DNA from: DATBHW01 sp035307385
GTDB lineage: Bacteria; Chloroflexota; Ktedonobacteria; Ktedonobacterales; DATBGS01
Assembly: GCA_035307385.1 (NCBI GenBank)
Contig: DATGID010000110.1
Location: 1 to 64,000 of the forward strand
Reading direction: 5' to 3'
Length of the DNA: 64,000 nt
The notes under the pieces were generated by a model that worked only from the letters and a program-made list of their open reading frames with translations, searched no databases and had not been told where the DNA came from. This document shows positions 7,310 through 16,291 of this stretch, in pieces (positions within the stretch are counted from its first letter, which is position 1; each line of letters opens with the position of its first letter). Position numbers and translations under genes: made by a program.

Positions 7310-8044
7310 TTAGCCGAAGAGGTACTTGAAGAACTTTTCGCCCACTTTTTGTTCTTCGACTTCCAGATTGTTGGCTTCCTCGCGGGCGAACTTCACGGCC
7401 TCTTGCAGCCGCTCCACGCGCTCCAGCAGTTCGTTGACACGCTGGGCAGGCAGCGCGCCGGAAAACTTCACCGTGCGCCAGAAGCCAACGGTCACATCCT
7501 CATAATAGACTTCGACCTGCGCCGGGTGCTTTTCAGTGGCCTCGGCCTTGACGTGGTTGCGCGGCACCTTCTTGGTGCGCAGCGTCTGCACCGGCTCGGT
7601 GGCCCAGCAGTCGGCGGAGGCGTCGAAGGCCCAGGTTTCGGCGGCATCCAGCACCGGCAGCTTCTTGATGAAGGTGTGCAGATCGGTCAACTGCTTTTCC
7701 AAAAAGAGCAGATAGGTCGCGGGAGCCTGGCTAATCAAGGTCTGCCCATCGACCACCACATCGGCTTTGGCTTTGGTGTTGGCCCAGTCTTTGGTCGCGG
7801 TGGCGTCGAACAGCTTGGTCAGCACGTCCACCGTCTGGCGGATGATATCCTGCGCCTTGACCTGCACCTTGGTGGATTCGGGCGGAAGCTGCTCGCCTTC
7901 CTCTTCGCGTGGGCGATACGTGCGGGCAATGCCCGCCAGCAGCGTCGGCTTTTGCAACTGGTGATGCGCTTCGGTCAGTTCCTGAAACGAGCGGCTCTTG
8001 ATGCCCTTTTCAACGGCAATGATTTGATTCAACTTCGGGGCCAT
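7310..8044 (-). CDS. Conserved protein of unknown function (DUF7873-like)
   Basis: A 244-residue soluble protein. The N-terminus MAPKLNQIIAVEKGIKSRSF and the segments VVVDGQTLISQAPATYLLFL, EKQLTDLHTFIKKLPVLD, and VGFWRTVKFSGALP match, from memory, a family common in actinobacteria that I believe is DUF7873; I could not check this. A C-terminal coiled coil (about 195-235) contains ALPAQRVNELLERVERLQEA. No catalytic signature is visible. I start it at the ATG at 8044; the upstream binding site is weak (AGGA only two bases away) and the longer frame begins in a purine-rich run. It is a single-gene unit with its own trailing hairpin. Confidence 0.72.
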   Translation of the reverse strand: MAPKLNQIIAVEKGIKSRSFQELTEAHHQLQKPTLLAGIARTYRPREEEGEQLPPESTKVQVKAQDIIRQTVDVLTKLFDATATKDWANTKAKADVVVDGQTLISQAPATYLLFLEKQLTDLHTFIKKLPVLDAAETWAFDASADCWATEPVQTLRTKKVPRNHVKAEATEKHPAQVEVYYEDVTVGFWRTVKFSGALPAQRVNELLERVERLQEAVKFAREEANNLEVEEQKVGEKFFKYLFG

Positions 8045-8209
8045 GTTCCTACTTCTTTCTTCTTTCTTTTCCCTCCACATGGAGGAATATACGAACAGCG
8101 CTCGTCCGTTCGCCTGCTAGCGGACGGCGAGAAGGCTGCTTCGATCTCTGGCAGATGAAATGGCGGCGCAGCAAGGTTTTCTTCCTTATATACGCCTGGT
8201 CTTTACACC

Positions 8210-9667
8210 TTATCCGGCGAAGTTGGGCGGCGGCGTGAATCCGCCGAAGGCTTGCTCCAGCAGCGAGGCGAAAGCAATGCTCGTGCGATCTTCCAGATAG
8301 GGGCCGATGGCCTGCAAGCCGATGGGCAGCCCGCCTTTTGTGCGCCCCCAGGGAAACGCTGTCGCCGGGTGCCCGATGAGCGTCGCCACGCCGGGATAGA
8401 CGTGCATCCAGCCATACGGAACGGTCTGGCCGTTGATTGTCAGCGTGCGCTCGCCGAAGGGCAGATCGTTGTGCTCGAAGGCATTGCTGATAGCAACAGG
8501 AGCCAGCAGCACATCCCACTCGCGGAAGAACGCGCGGAAGCTGGCGCGCTCTCGCTCGCGGCGGCCCAGCAGGCCCAGCATTTGCGGCGCGGTTGCCGTC
8601 AGCCCCAGCAGCGTCGCCTGAGCGCCTGGATAGGTCTGCTGGCGCAGGTCTTCGGCCATGCGGGCGCGCTGCGCATCCGGGATGTCGGCAAAGATGTACA
8701 GGTTGAGCAGCGCGGTGTACGTCTCGTCGTGCGCGCGCAGATCGTAGCCCTCCGGCTGCGCCTCGGCGACAGTCGCGCCCTGCTGGCGGAGCTTTGCCGC
8801 CAGGTCTTCCAGCGCGGCCACGATTTCGTTGTCCACCGGCAGCCAGTCGGCGCTCGGCAGAATGGCAACGCGAAAGTCGTCCAACGAGGTATGACGCGGC
8901 GCGGGCAATTCCAGCCGCCAGGCCACATCTTCGCCCACGATGGGGCCAGCAATTACATCCAGCGCCAGTTCCAGATCGGCGGCGCTGCGCGCCAGCGGCC
9001 CCTGCACGCCCATCACCACTGCCGGGTTGGGAACGGGGCTGCCAGGCACGTGCCCATGGCGCGGGACGGCGCTGTCGCTGGGGCGATGGCCGTAGACGCC
9101 GCAGAAGGCGGCGGGCACGCGAATGGAGCCGCCGATGTCGCTGCCAAACTCCAGCGGTGTCAGGCCAGCCGCCAGGGCTGCCGCGCCGCCGCCTGTGCTG
9201 CCGCCGGGGGTGCGCGTCATATCCCACGGGTTGTTGGTGCGCCCAAAGACGGGATTGTTCGCCTGCCAGTCGCCCGCGTAGGGCGGGATGTTGGTCTTGC
9301 CGAGCAAGGCAGCGCCAGCGTTCAGCACGCGCCGGGCCACCGGCGCGCTCTCGGTGGAGACGTTATCGGCCAGTTCCCGCGCGCCCGCCGTGGTGCGCAA
9401 ACCTGCCACCTCGATGCAATCTTTGATGGTCAGCGGCAAGCCATGCAGCGGTCCCAGCCAGCGCCCCTCTTCATAGGCCGCGTCGGCCCGCGCCGCCTGC
9501 TGCCGCGCCGATTCCTCGTTGGGGGTGACGATGGCATTGATGGCCGGGTTATGGCGGGCAATCCGCGCCAGATGCTCTTCCAGCAGTTCGGTGGCGGAAA
9601 TCTGGCGCATCTCCAGCGCGTCAAGCATGGACCGCGCCGAGGCAAATGGGTCAAGCTGGACCGTCAT
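8210..9667 (-). CDS. Amidase signature family hydrolase
   Basis: A 485-residue amidase of the Ser-cisSer-Lys class, hydrolysing an amide bond of an unidentified substrate. The catalytic Lys is in LTIKDC (about K82). The Gly/Ser-rich signature is TPGGSTGGGAAAL (155-165), where the usual second Ser is Thr, and the nucleophilic Ser is in GSDIGGSIRVPAA (about S181). It lacks GatA context (no gatB or gatC nearby), so a free-standing amidase is more likely than the tRNA amidotransferase. The ATG at 9667 has AAGGAG eight bases upstream; the longer frame to 9727 has no site. A TetR gene lies upstream on the same strand with 78 bases between. Confidence 0.88.
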   Translation of the reverse strand: MTVQLDPFASARSMLDALEMRQISATELLEEHLARIARHNPAINAIVTPNEESARQQAARADAAYEEGRWLGPLHGLPLTIKDCIEVAGLRTTAGARELADNVSTESAPVARRVLNAGAALLGKTNIPPYAGDWQANNPVFGRTNNPWDMTRTPGGSTGGGAAALAAGLTPLEFGSDIGGSIRVPAAFCGVYGHRPSDSAVPRHGHVPGSPVPNPAVVMGVQGPLARSAADLELALDVIAGPIVGEDVAWRLELPAPRHTSLDDFRVAILPSADWLPVDNEIVAALEDLAAKLRQQGATVAEAQPEGYDLRAHDETYTALLNLYIFADIPDAQRARMAEDLRQQTYPGAQATLLGLTATAPQMLGLLGRRERERASFRAFFREWDVLLAPVAISNAFEHNDLPFGERTLTINGQTVPYGWMHVYPGVATLIGHPATAFPWGRTKGGLPIGLQAIGPYLEDRTSIAFASLLEQAFGGFTPPPNFAG

Positions 9668-9745
9668 TGGCAAAGCTCCTTCTCTATCGAGCGCGCCGCT
9701 GCGCAGGCATAGCCGGACAAAGCACACCAGGTTATTATAGCACAG

Positions 9746-10330
9746 CTATGCTTGAGGTTTCAGCAGGCTTTGCACGCCAGGCAGCGCCAGTTGGCGAAAG
9801 TAGGCGTCCATCTGCTCTGGGGGCAGCGGCATCTCCTCTTCCAGCCACCATTGCAGCAGCGCCAGAAACGTTCCGATCACGGCCTGCGCGGCCACCGTCA
9901 CGGTTACGTCGGGAAGAGGCGCAGATGCCAGGGCGCGCAGGCGCTGCTCGATCAGTTCGCCCAGATGCGCGCGCAGGTGCCGCGACACGATTTCCATGCC
10001 CTGGGAGGGCATGAACGCTTTATACAACAGGTTGTACTGGTCCGCCACATGCCGGAAAAGGCCCAGGCTGGGCAGCAGCGCGGCGGCATCGCCCGCGCTC
10101 TGGTCCACCTGGCGATTGAGCGTCTCGATCATGTGCGCCATCGAGGCAGCCAGCAGATCATCTTTGTCCCAGAAGTGGGCATAGAAGGTCGAGCGCCCGA
10201 TGTTGGCACGGTCCAGAATATCTTGCACCGTCAGGTCGGCATAGCGCCGCTCCAGCATCAAGGAGACCAGCGCCTCTTCCAACATCCGCCGGGTACGCTC
10301 GGAGCGGCGGTCGTGTTTCTCGGTCTTCAT
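9746..10330 (-). CDS. TetR family transcriptional regulator
   Basis: A 194-residue TetR-type repressor. The DNA-binding helix-turn-helix is at about 28-60 (LTVQDILDRANIGRSTFYAH FWDKDDLL in two parts), followed by a helical ligand domain with C-terminal WWLEEEMPLPPEQMDAYF. It follows the GNAT gene by three bases, so the two form one operon. A perfect palindrome lies between that operon and the divergent methyltransferase and is its probable operator. The ligand is unknown; the pairing with an acetyltransferase and a methyltransferase suggests control of a small detoxification or modification unit. Confidence 0.87.
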   Translation of the reverse strand: MKTEKHDRRSERTRRMLEEALVSLMLERRYADLTVQDILDRANIGRSTFYAHFWDKDDLLAASMAHMIETLNRQVDQSAGDAAALLPSLGLFRHVADQYNLLYKAFMPSQGMEIVSRHLRAHLGELIEQRLRALASAPLPDVTVTVAAQAVIGTFLALLQWWLEEEMPLPPEQMDAYFRQLALPGVQSLLKPQA

Positions 10331-10333
10331 GGC

Positions 10334-10879
10334 TCACACTTCCCGCCGCCAGTCCTGTTCGAGGATGGCATAGAGCAGGGAGTCACGCCAGTGGCCCTTC
10401 ATCCAAAGATGCTCGCGCAGATAACCCTCGCGCTGCATGCCGATCTTTTCCAGGACGCGCATGGAGCCAACATTGGCCGGGGCGCAGGTGGCCCAGATGC
10501 GATGCAGACCCAACTCGCCAAAGCCAAAGCCCAGCATTGCCCTGGCGGCCTCGGTCGCGTGGCCCTGTCCCCAGGAAGCGCGCTCATAAACATAGCCAAG
10601 CGCTGCCTCGCGTGCCAACATATGCGAGAACTCGAGTTCGCACGAACCGATCAAGCGGTTTTCTTGCTTCAGCACAACGGCAAGCGGAAAATGGATGCGC
10701 GGCTGGGCGCGCTGTGCAGCCAGCGCCATGGCAAGGAAGATGCTGGTATCTTCTTCGGTATTCGGCCCCCAATCCATATGGCGCGAGACTTCAGGGTCAA
10801 CGGCATAACGATGCACGCCTGCCCAATCTTCCGGTACAAACTCGCGCAAAAGCAATCGCTCTGTTTCCATCTGAGCCAC
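10334..10879 (-). CDS. GNAT N-acetyltransferase (RimJ/RimL-like)
   Basis: A 181-residue GNAT protein of the RimJ/RimL type (METERLLLREFVPEDWAGVH at the start), transferring an acetyl group from acetyl-CoA to an amine. The CoA-binding turn is WGQGHATEAARAML, and the C-terminal NVGSMRVLEKIGMQREG is the usual motif B. I chose a GTG start at 10879 because AAAGGGG lies six bases upstream; the ATG at 10870 would be 15 bases away, and the ATG at 10912 has no site. It is the first gene of an operon with the TetR regulator. Confidence 0.82.
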   Translation of the reverse strand: MAQMETERLLLREFVPEDWAGVHRYAVDPEVSRHMDWGPNTEEDTSIFLAMALAAQRAQPRIHFPLAVVLKQENRLIGSCELEFSHMLAREAALGYVYERASWGQGHATEAARAMLGFGFGELGLHRIWATCAPANVGSMRVLEKIGMQREGYLREHLWMKGHWRDSLLYAILEQDWRREV

Positions 10880-11002
10880 GCAATGCCCCTTTCGCGTCAA
10901 GAAGATGCACATTTCGGCTGATATGTCCCGTAGCGCACATTTTCAGCGTTTTGCCGGTTGCTGGAGAGGGTTTTCAGCGCCATACTTGATTATAGAACAT
11001 TA

Positions 11003-11018
11003 TGTTCGCTAGCGAACA
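11003..11018. promoter_or_regulatory. Perfect 16-bp palindrome, candidate TetR operator
   Basis: TGTTCGCTAGCGAACA is a perfect palindrome in the 176-base gap between the divergent GNAT-TetR operon and the methyltransferase gene. Size and symmetry fit a TetR dimer site. A -10-like TATGAT (11020-11025) toward the methyltransferase lies beside it, so a bound repressor could block that promoter and its own. Confidence 0.6.
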
Positions 11019-11055
11019 ATATGATCGATAGTGTGATCTTCACAGGAGGGTTTTC

Positions 11056-11709
11056 ATGGCTCATACGACTGCTCATCCCCACACAGACGGGATGGTTATC
11101 CACTGGGCAACCCGATATGATCTGCTGGTGCCACTGTCCACCTTTGGGCGCGTGTATCGCGTGCGCCGCGCCATTGCCGATCTGGCGCAGGTGGGGCCGG
11201 GCGACGCGGCGCTGGATGTTGGCTGTGGGCCAGGCGATCTGGCGCTGGTCCTGGCAGAGCGCGTTGGCCCTGGCGGCATGGTCGCGGGCATCGATGCTTC
11301 GCCAGAGATGATAGCCCGCGCTCGCCAGAAAGCGCGGCGGCGCGGCCAGAGCGTGGATTTTCGCAACGAGCCGGTTGAGGCGCTGACGTTTGCCGACGCA
11401 TCCTTCGATACGGTGGTCAGCAGCTTCGTGGTCCATCATTTGCCAGGCAATCTGAGGCGGCAGGCGATGGCAAGCATTGCGCGCGTGCTCAAGCCGGGCG
11501 GGCGGGTCTTCCTCGTCGATTTTATGCCGCTGGCAGAGCCACAAAAGCCCGCGCCCATGGCGACCGATATGCAGGCGCTTGCTGACCTGCTGCGCGACGC
11601 CGGATTGACCGATGTGCGCACCGGGCGCGGGCTGCCTTCGATGGGCTTTCTGACGAAGCTGCTGGGCATTCCGCCGCTGGGCTACGTTTCGGCGCGCAAG
11701 CCTGGCTAG
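11056..11709 (+). CDS. Class I SAM-dependent methyltransferase
   Basis: A 217-residue methyltransferase of the UbiE/type 11 kind. Motif I is ALDVGCGPGDLAL (about 53-65), the acidic residue of motif II is in VAGIDASPEM, the DTVVSSFVVHHL segment is motif IV, and VLKPGGRVFLVDF is the post-motif. The C-terminus has the LRDAGLTDVRTGRG segment typical of this class. The substrate is unknown: quinones, lipids and small natural products are all possible. AGGAGGG lies five bases before the ATG. It is divergent from a GNAT-TetR operon across a palindrome and is probably a regulated target. Confidence 0.85.
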   Translation: MAHTTAHPHTDGMVIHWATRYDLLVPLSTFGRVYRVRRAIADLAQVGPGDAALDVGCGPGDLALVLAERVGPGGMVAGIDASPEMIARARQKARRRGQSVDFRNEPVEALTFADASFDTVVSSFVVHHLPGNLRRQAMASIARVLKPGGRVFLVDFMPLAEPQKPAPMATDMQALADLLRDAGLTDVRTGRGLPSMGFLTKLLGIPPLGYVSARKPG

Positions 11710-12228
11710 CCAGCGCCAGGCAGCGCACCAGGATGCCCCACGCCCAGCAGGCGGTTGAAACCCTCGTTAGCTGCCGAGGGGCGGCGTAGCATCCAGGTGC
11801 GCGCTTTAGACGCGGCGTCCTTGTGCGGCTCGCTCACGCGAACGTGCAGGTTTCTTCCTGGACATTGCAAGAAAGCGGCATTTCCGGTTTCTGAGCAGGG
11901 CGGGCGGTGAAGCGCGCCAGTGTCTTCCCCAGCTTCTGGCTCAGACCGTGCCGACGTGGTGGTTGCCTGTCGTTCGCGCGGTAGTGCTCCAGTTCTTCCT
12001 GAATCATCTGGTCGTGGACGACTTTCAAGGTGCTGTACGGAGGAAACATATCGGAAACTCCCTTCTGGTTGAAACGACCTGAACGAATGCCGCTCTTTTG
12101 CGCTCAGCCGCATCACTCGTGGCTGATGGGATAAGCATAGTCGACAAGCGGTGGTAGTGTGATCTCCCAAAAGGGGTATTCTGCGGCGGAAACGGTGGTA
12201 TTGTTGGCGTGGGAAGGGATGAGCAGGG
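11710..12228. other. Intergenic region holding one possible small gene
   Basis: 519 bases between the methyltransferase stop and the LuxR regulator stop. It includes a 71-codon minus-strand frame with a plausible ribosome binding site (listed separately). Nothing else is recognised; no T-tailed hairpin is obvious for either flanking gene. Confidence 0.45.
11834..12049 (-). CDS. Small hypothetical protein, 71 aa
   Basis: A 71-residue frame with GGGAG eight bases ahead of its ATG. The N-terminus MFPPYSTLKVVHDQMIQEEL followed by EHYRAND looks like an amphipathic helix, and the middle is basic. It lies 179 bases downstream of the LuxR regulator on the same strand and could be its last co-transcribed gene or independent. 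Nothing in it identifies a function. Codon composition resembles its neighbours. Confidence 0.45.
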   Translation of the reverse strand: MFPPYSTLKVVHDQMIQEELEHYRANDRQPPRRHGLSQKLGKTLARFTARPAQKPEMPLSCNVQEETCTFA

Positions 12229-14874
12229 TTAGAGGAGGTGGAAGCGGGCGGCCTGTGCCAACGCCTGCGTGCGGCTGTTGATGCCGAGCTTGCCATAGAT
12301 GTTGCGCGTATGCACTTTGACGGTGCCGACGGAAAGCACCAGCCGCCGGGCAATTTCGCGGTTGGAAAGGCCCTCGGCAATCAGCCGCAGTACCTCTAAT
12401 TCGCGGTCGCTCAGCGGTTCAACAAGCGTCTGATGCGCTGGCTGGCGGGGCGCGTCGATCTCTGCGCCAAGGATGGATTGGAGCGTGGTATCGAGGTCCT
12501 GGGAAGCGCCGCGTTCCCAGGCGGCTTGATATGCCTCTTCGCCAAGCTGGCGGCAGAGGTCGGCGCGCAGGCGTGTGAGCAGCGGCCAGTGATGCAGCCA
12601 GCCGTTTACCCAGGCGGGCCGCTGAAAGGCCAGGCCCAGCAGTTCGGCGGCATCCTCTGGCTGTCCCTGGTGGGCACGCGCCACCGCTTCTATCGCCAGA
12701 CAGACAATCGCTGAACCAGGCCCGTCTTGCTGCTTTGAAAATATTTCGGCGTACGCCTGCCGCGCGGCGGCATGGTCTCCCAACCCGCAGTTCGCCAGCG
12801 CTAGACCCCACTGCGCACTGAGACCGTAGTGCCAACCGAAGAATGGTTCCTGCGCAAGAGCCTGGTGTTTCCGGGCCAGCGCCATGCCCTCTGTATATGC
12901 CTCATCCATCACGCAGACGAGAGATGCCATCATGCCCGCTGCCAGCGTTTTGCCGTCGAGGTTGTTGGTTTCTTCGGCCAGGTCGCGTAGCTGTTCGACC
13001 AGCGCCCGGACTTCCTCAAGATCACCCTTTAACATGATCGCATGGGCCAGCTTGAACCCTGCATGGAGGATGCCTTTGACGCTGCCAATTTCGCGCATTA
13101 ACGCGAGGGCTTCTCGAGCATATTGCTCGCAAGCCAGAAAGTCCCGCTTCTCGAACATGACCTCGGTCAGATTGAGGGTAATCCAGGCGACGCCGTTCCG
13201 GTCCCCAATCGCGCGCCGCAGATCGAGGCTTCGTTCGAGCAGCGCTCTGCCCGCATCGTCTGTTTCATCAGGGGCTTTTGAGGCTTGCCAGGCCAGCGCA
13301 TCCGCCAGATAGAACGGATCGTCGAGCGCCTCAAACAGCGTGGCGCTTTCCTGAAAGAGCGCCAGGGCAGCCGCGCCAGGATACTCATGCTTTGTTTCCC
13401 AGGCCGCAATCGCGCCAGAGACCAGACAGCAGAAGCCGATCTCTGCCTGGTCCTGCCGAGCGCGAGCGGCAGCCAGGCAGGTATCAATCTGGCCGCGCAG
13501 ATCATCCTCTATGCGCAGATTGCCCAGCACGATCAGACGTATCAATCGCGCCTGGATGCGATGGAGGGTGGTCGTCTGCTGCTGGTCGGGGGTGGGCGAG
13601 AACGACTTCGCCGCATGCGCCAGCATATGGACCACTTCGTGATAACGCCCACGCATATCGGCGAACCATTGCAAGCTTTCCACGGCCTGACCCAGCGCTG
13701 TCAGATATCGCTGCTCGACGGCGTGCTCCCAGGCGTGGCGCACGTTCTCGAAGTCGGCGGAGATGGTATCCAGGGCGGCAAGCTGGTGATGCGATTTGAT
13801 GTCGCGCTCCAGGTCGCGCAGCAGCCCAAGATAATAGTCCATGTATGCGCGCTGGACGGTTTCGGTCTGGTTGGCGGCGGCCAACTGCTCCGCGCCGTAC
13901 TGGCGCAGCAGTTCATGCAGTTCATAGCGCCCGGCGGCGTTCAGACGCACCAGCGATTGATCGATCAGCCTTGCCAGCGTGGGCAGGGATGCCCCGGCCA
14001 CGACCTGCGCCGCCTCGCGGGTGCAGCCGCCGCTAAAGAAGGATAACTTCCTGAAGGCATCGCGCTCGCCTTCGCTCATCAACTGCCAGGACTGGTTGAA
14101 GACAGAACGCAGCGTGCGATGCCGTTCGGGCAGGTTGCGCGAACGGGTCGCCAGCATATCAAGGTTGTGCTGAAGTTCCTGAGCGATGTCGGCGGGGCGC
14201 AGGGTCGTGAGCCAGCCGACAGCCAACTCAATCGCCAGCGGCATGCCTTCGACCAGGCGGCAAATCTCCACGACGCTCTGGCGGTCTTCGGCCAGATCGA
14301 AATCGCCGCGAATGCGGCGGGCGCGGTCCAGAAACAACTGCACGGCGCTGTAATCTTCGATAGCATTGCCGTTGACGTGCTGAGGGTAGGCCAGACCGGA
14401 GATTTGCCGCACCCATTCTTCCTGAAGGTTGAGCGCCTCGCGGGAGGTAACGAGGATTTTCAGGTTGCTCGTCACCGCCAGGATGCCGGAAACGAGATCG
14501 ACGCCATCGAGGAGGTGCTCGAAATTATCGAGCACCAGCAGCAGACGCTGCGCCTGTTTCTCGCGCAGGTAGGACAAAAACTGGTCGCGCGGGCTGCGCT
14601 GGTCTTGCTGGAAACGAAAGGGCGTGGCTTCGGCGATGGTGGTCAGCAGATTGTCGGCCTGGTGCAGCGGGGCCAGCGGCACAAAGAAGCAGCCATCGGG
14701 GAAGAGGTCGCGGGTGCGCTCGGCGACTTCCAAGGCCAGGCGGGTCTTGCCAATGCCGCCAGGGCCAATCAGCGTCAGCAAGCGGCAGGATGGGTCGGCC
14801 AGCAGGGCGACAAACTCTTCGACTTCGTGTGATCGCCCCAAAAGAGGCGTGGTGGTCAGTGTGTACTGCTGCAT
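12229..14874 (-). CDS. LuxR family regulator with NB-ARC ATPase and TPR-like domain
   Basis: An 881-residue large ATP-binding LuxR-type activator. The N-terminal STAND/NB-ARC ATPase has the P-loop LIGPGGIGKTRLALE (about 33-47), Walker B RLLLVLDNFEHLL, and a KILVTSRE sensor-like segment. A winged-helix region follows, then helical repeats (about 400-780) that probably bind the inducer or a partner. The C-terminal LuxR helix-turn-helix is LSDRELEVLRLIAEGLSNRE plus SVGTVKVHTRNIYGKLG (about 815-870). Such proteins usually activate transcription when ATP and an inducer are bound. I prefer the ATG at 14874 (AGGA eight bases upstream) to that at 14883. The target genes are unknown. Confidence 0.88.
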   Translation of the reverse strand: MQQYTLTTTPLLGRSHEVEEFVALLADPSCRLLTLIGPGGIGKTRLALEVAERTRDLFPDGCFFVPLAPLHQADNLLTTIAEATPFRFQQDQRSPRDQFLSYLREKQAQRLLLVLDNFEHLLDGVDLVSGILAVTSNLKILVTSREALNLQEEWVRQISGLAYPQHVNGNAIEDYSAVQLFLDRARRIRGDFDLAEDRQSVVEICRLVEGMPLAIELAVGWLTTLRPADIAQELQHNLDMLATRSRNLPERHRTLRSVFNQSWQLMSEGERDAFRKLSFFSGGCTREAAQVVAGASLPTLARLIDQSLVRLNAAGRYELHELLRQYGAEQLAAANQTETVQRAYMDYYLGLLRDLERDIKSHHQLAALDTISADFENVRHAWEHAVEQRYLTALGQAVESLQWFADMRGRYHEVVHMLAHAAKSFSPTPDQQQTTTLHRIQARLIRLIVLGNLRIEDDLRGQIDTCLAAARARQDQAEIGFCCLVSGAIAAWETKHEYPGAAALALFQESATLFEALDDPFYLADALAWQASKAPDETDDAGRALLERSLDLRRAIGDRNGVAWITLNLTEVMFEKRDFLACEQYAREALALMREIGSVKGILHAGFKLAHAIMLKGDLEEVRALVEQLRDLAEETNNLDGKTLAAGMMASLVCVMDEAYTEGMALARKHQALAQEPFFGWHYGLSAQWGLALANCGLGDHAAARQAYAEIFSKQQDGPGSAIVCLAIEAVARAHQGQPEDAAELLGLAFQRPAWVNGWLHHWPLLTRLRADLCRQLGEEAYQAAWERGASQDLDTTLQSILGAEIDAPRQPAHQTLVEPLSDRELEVLRLIAEGLSNREIARRLVLSVGTVKVHTRNIYGKLGINSRTQALAQAARFHLL

Positions 14875-15019
14875 CCTCGTCATCCTGATATGGTCATCAA
14901 CGGCCTCGCTCTATTATACGCGAAATCGGCTGAGGTGGGAAAGCCTCGCTTGTATTTCACGCGGCAGCATGCTATGCTGGCGGCAAGAATGCATACGTTC
15001 AAGAGATGAGCAGGCGCAC

Positions 15020-16276
15020 ATGGACGAGAACGCTTTCGAGGAGGAGCCAGCCACGCCCCTGACATCAGAGCAGGGAGCGGATGATCTGTCGCAGGCTGAA
15101 CCGGAGCTAGAGAGCGCGAGGCTATCTCCCCGCCGCAAGCGCGTGCTCCAGATAAGCATGCTGCTGGTGGCGTTGGTGGCGCTGTTGGTCACGCTGCGGG
15201 GCGTCGTTCTGCCCCAGCCTGCGCCCGGCGGCCCTCTGCCCCTGCCAACCATTCCTCCACCCGCCACGCTGATTATGAGCAATATCAGCTTCGGTACGGT
15301 CACCATCAACGGCCAGCGGCAGCGCGGCACAGTGCCGATGCTGCTGGTGGAACAGGCAACCACCTACACGATTACGATCAACGCGCCGCCGTTCCGAGCT
15401 AAGTCCTGCACGTTCAGCTTTCACGGCGGAACACCGCAGAACTACACCAGCAATTTCCCCGACTGCACAGTTAGCTCTGGCTCTGGCGGATTCCCGGAAA
15501 TGACCCTCAACGGGGTCACCAGAGACCCCACGTCCAGCGTGATGATTGTGTTTACCGCTGCCGACCTGCCCGCAGACCAGCAGAACCAGATCAACACGCT
15601 GCTGGCTCATTCAGTCACGGCGCAGCAAAGCACGGCGGTTCCCAGCGGCTCGTATATTGCCACCGGCCTGGACGGGGCCAGCCACATCACCAGCCAGCTT
15701 ACCACCGCGGCGCTCCGGGCGACAGCATTCCTGGCTCCCAATGCCAACTTTGGGCCGATTGGGCTCGACTGCGTTGGCCTGACGTGTCCGAATACCCTCA
15801 GTGCCGATGAACTGACCACGCGCCCCGGCATGTTGTGGGACATCCTGGTGCCAGTGGCGCTGCGCTGGGATTTTATGGCTTCAGATGGGAGCGCGATGGG
15901 GGATGTTTCCTTTCCGGCGGCCTCTGTTGTGCCGGGGATGCTGGCCTATGCCAATAACGCCGGTTGGAGCCTATCATCTCAGCCAGAACTTGACTCTTCA
16001 AGTGTCGGGGATACATTCAGCAATTTGGATTGCCTTACTGGCGCGCAGATACTCCAGCAGCAGCTTCGGGCAATAACTTGGAACGGGAACGAGGACATCT
16101 CCGAAGGCCAGGGAATGAATGGCTGCGAGATCACCTTGCAGGACGCGGGCGGCTCTGGCCGGGGCAGCTTTTTCTGGCGCTTTGGGGTGCTGCTGGCAGG
16201 CGACGACGCGGCCCACCATCTGCTGCCTGCCCTGCCTGTTGCTCCAGCGGCGGAGATCAACGCGGTGCAGAGCTAG
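15020..16276 (+). CDS. Single-pass membrane protein of unknown function, large ectodomain
   Basis: A 418-residue protein. The first 35 residues are acidic (MDENAFEEEPATPL), followed by RRKR and a membrane helix (VLQISMLLVALVALLVTLRG, about 45-65). The rest, about 350 residues, is probably outside the cell and begins with a Pro-rich stalk (LPLPTIPPPATL). The ectodomain contains several Cys (SCTFSFHGG, FPDCTV, LDCVGLTCPN, DCLTG, GCEIT) that may form disulfides. No family was recognised. The ATG at 15020 has AGG five bases upstream; the longer open frame overlaps the divergent regulator and is rejected. Confidence 0.68.
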   Translation: MDENAFEEEPATPLTSEQGADDLSQAEPELESARLSPRRKRVLQISMLLVALVALLVTLRGVVLPQPAPGGPLPLPTIPPPATLIMSNISFGTVTINGQRQRGTVPMLLVEQATTYTITINAPPFRAKSCTFSFHGGTPQNYTSNFPDCTVSSGSGGFPEMTLNGVTRDPTSSVMIVFTAADLPADQQNQINTLLAHSVTAQQSTAVPSGSYIATGLDGASHITSQLTTAALRATAFLAPNANFGPIGLDCVGLTCPNTLSADELTTRPGMLWDILVPVALRWDFMASDGSAMGDVSFPAASVVPGMLAYANNAGWSLSSQPELDSSSVGDTFSNLDCLTGAQILQQQLRAITWNGNEDISEGQGMNGCEITLQDAGGSGRGSFFWRFGVLLAGDDAAHHLLPALPVAPAAEINAVQS

Positions 16277-16291
16277 CCAGGCAGCGCCTTG

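Noticed and set aside
6902..8158. 418-codon plus-strand open frame
   Set aside because: It lies largely opposite the conserved minus-strand gene at 7310 and the leader region; no ribosome binding site, unnatural composition, no recognisable protein.
8252..9712. 486-codon plus-strand open frame
   Set aside because: Shadow of the amidase gene, whose catalytic motifs are intact.
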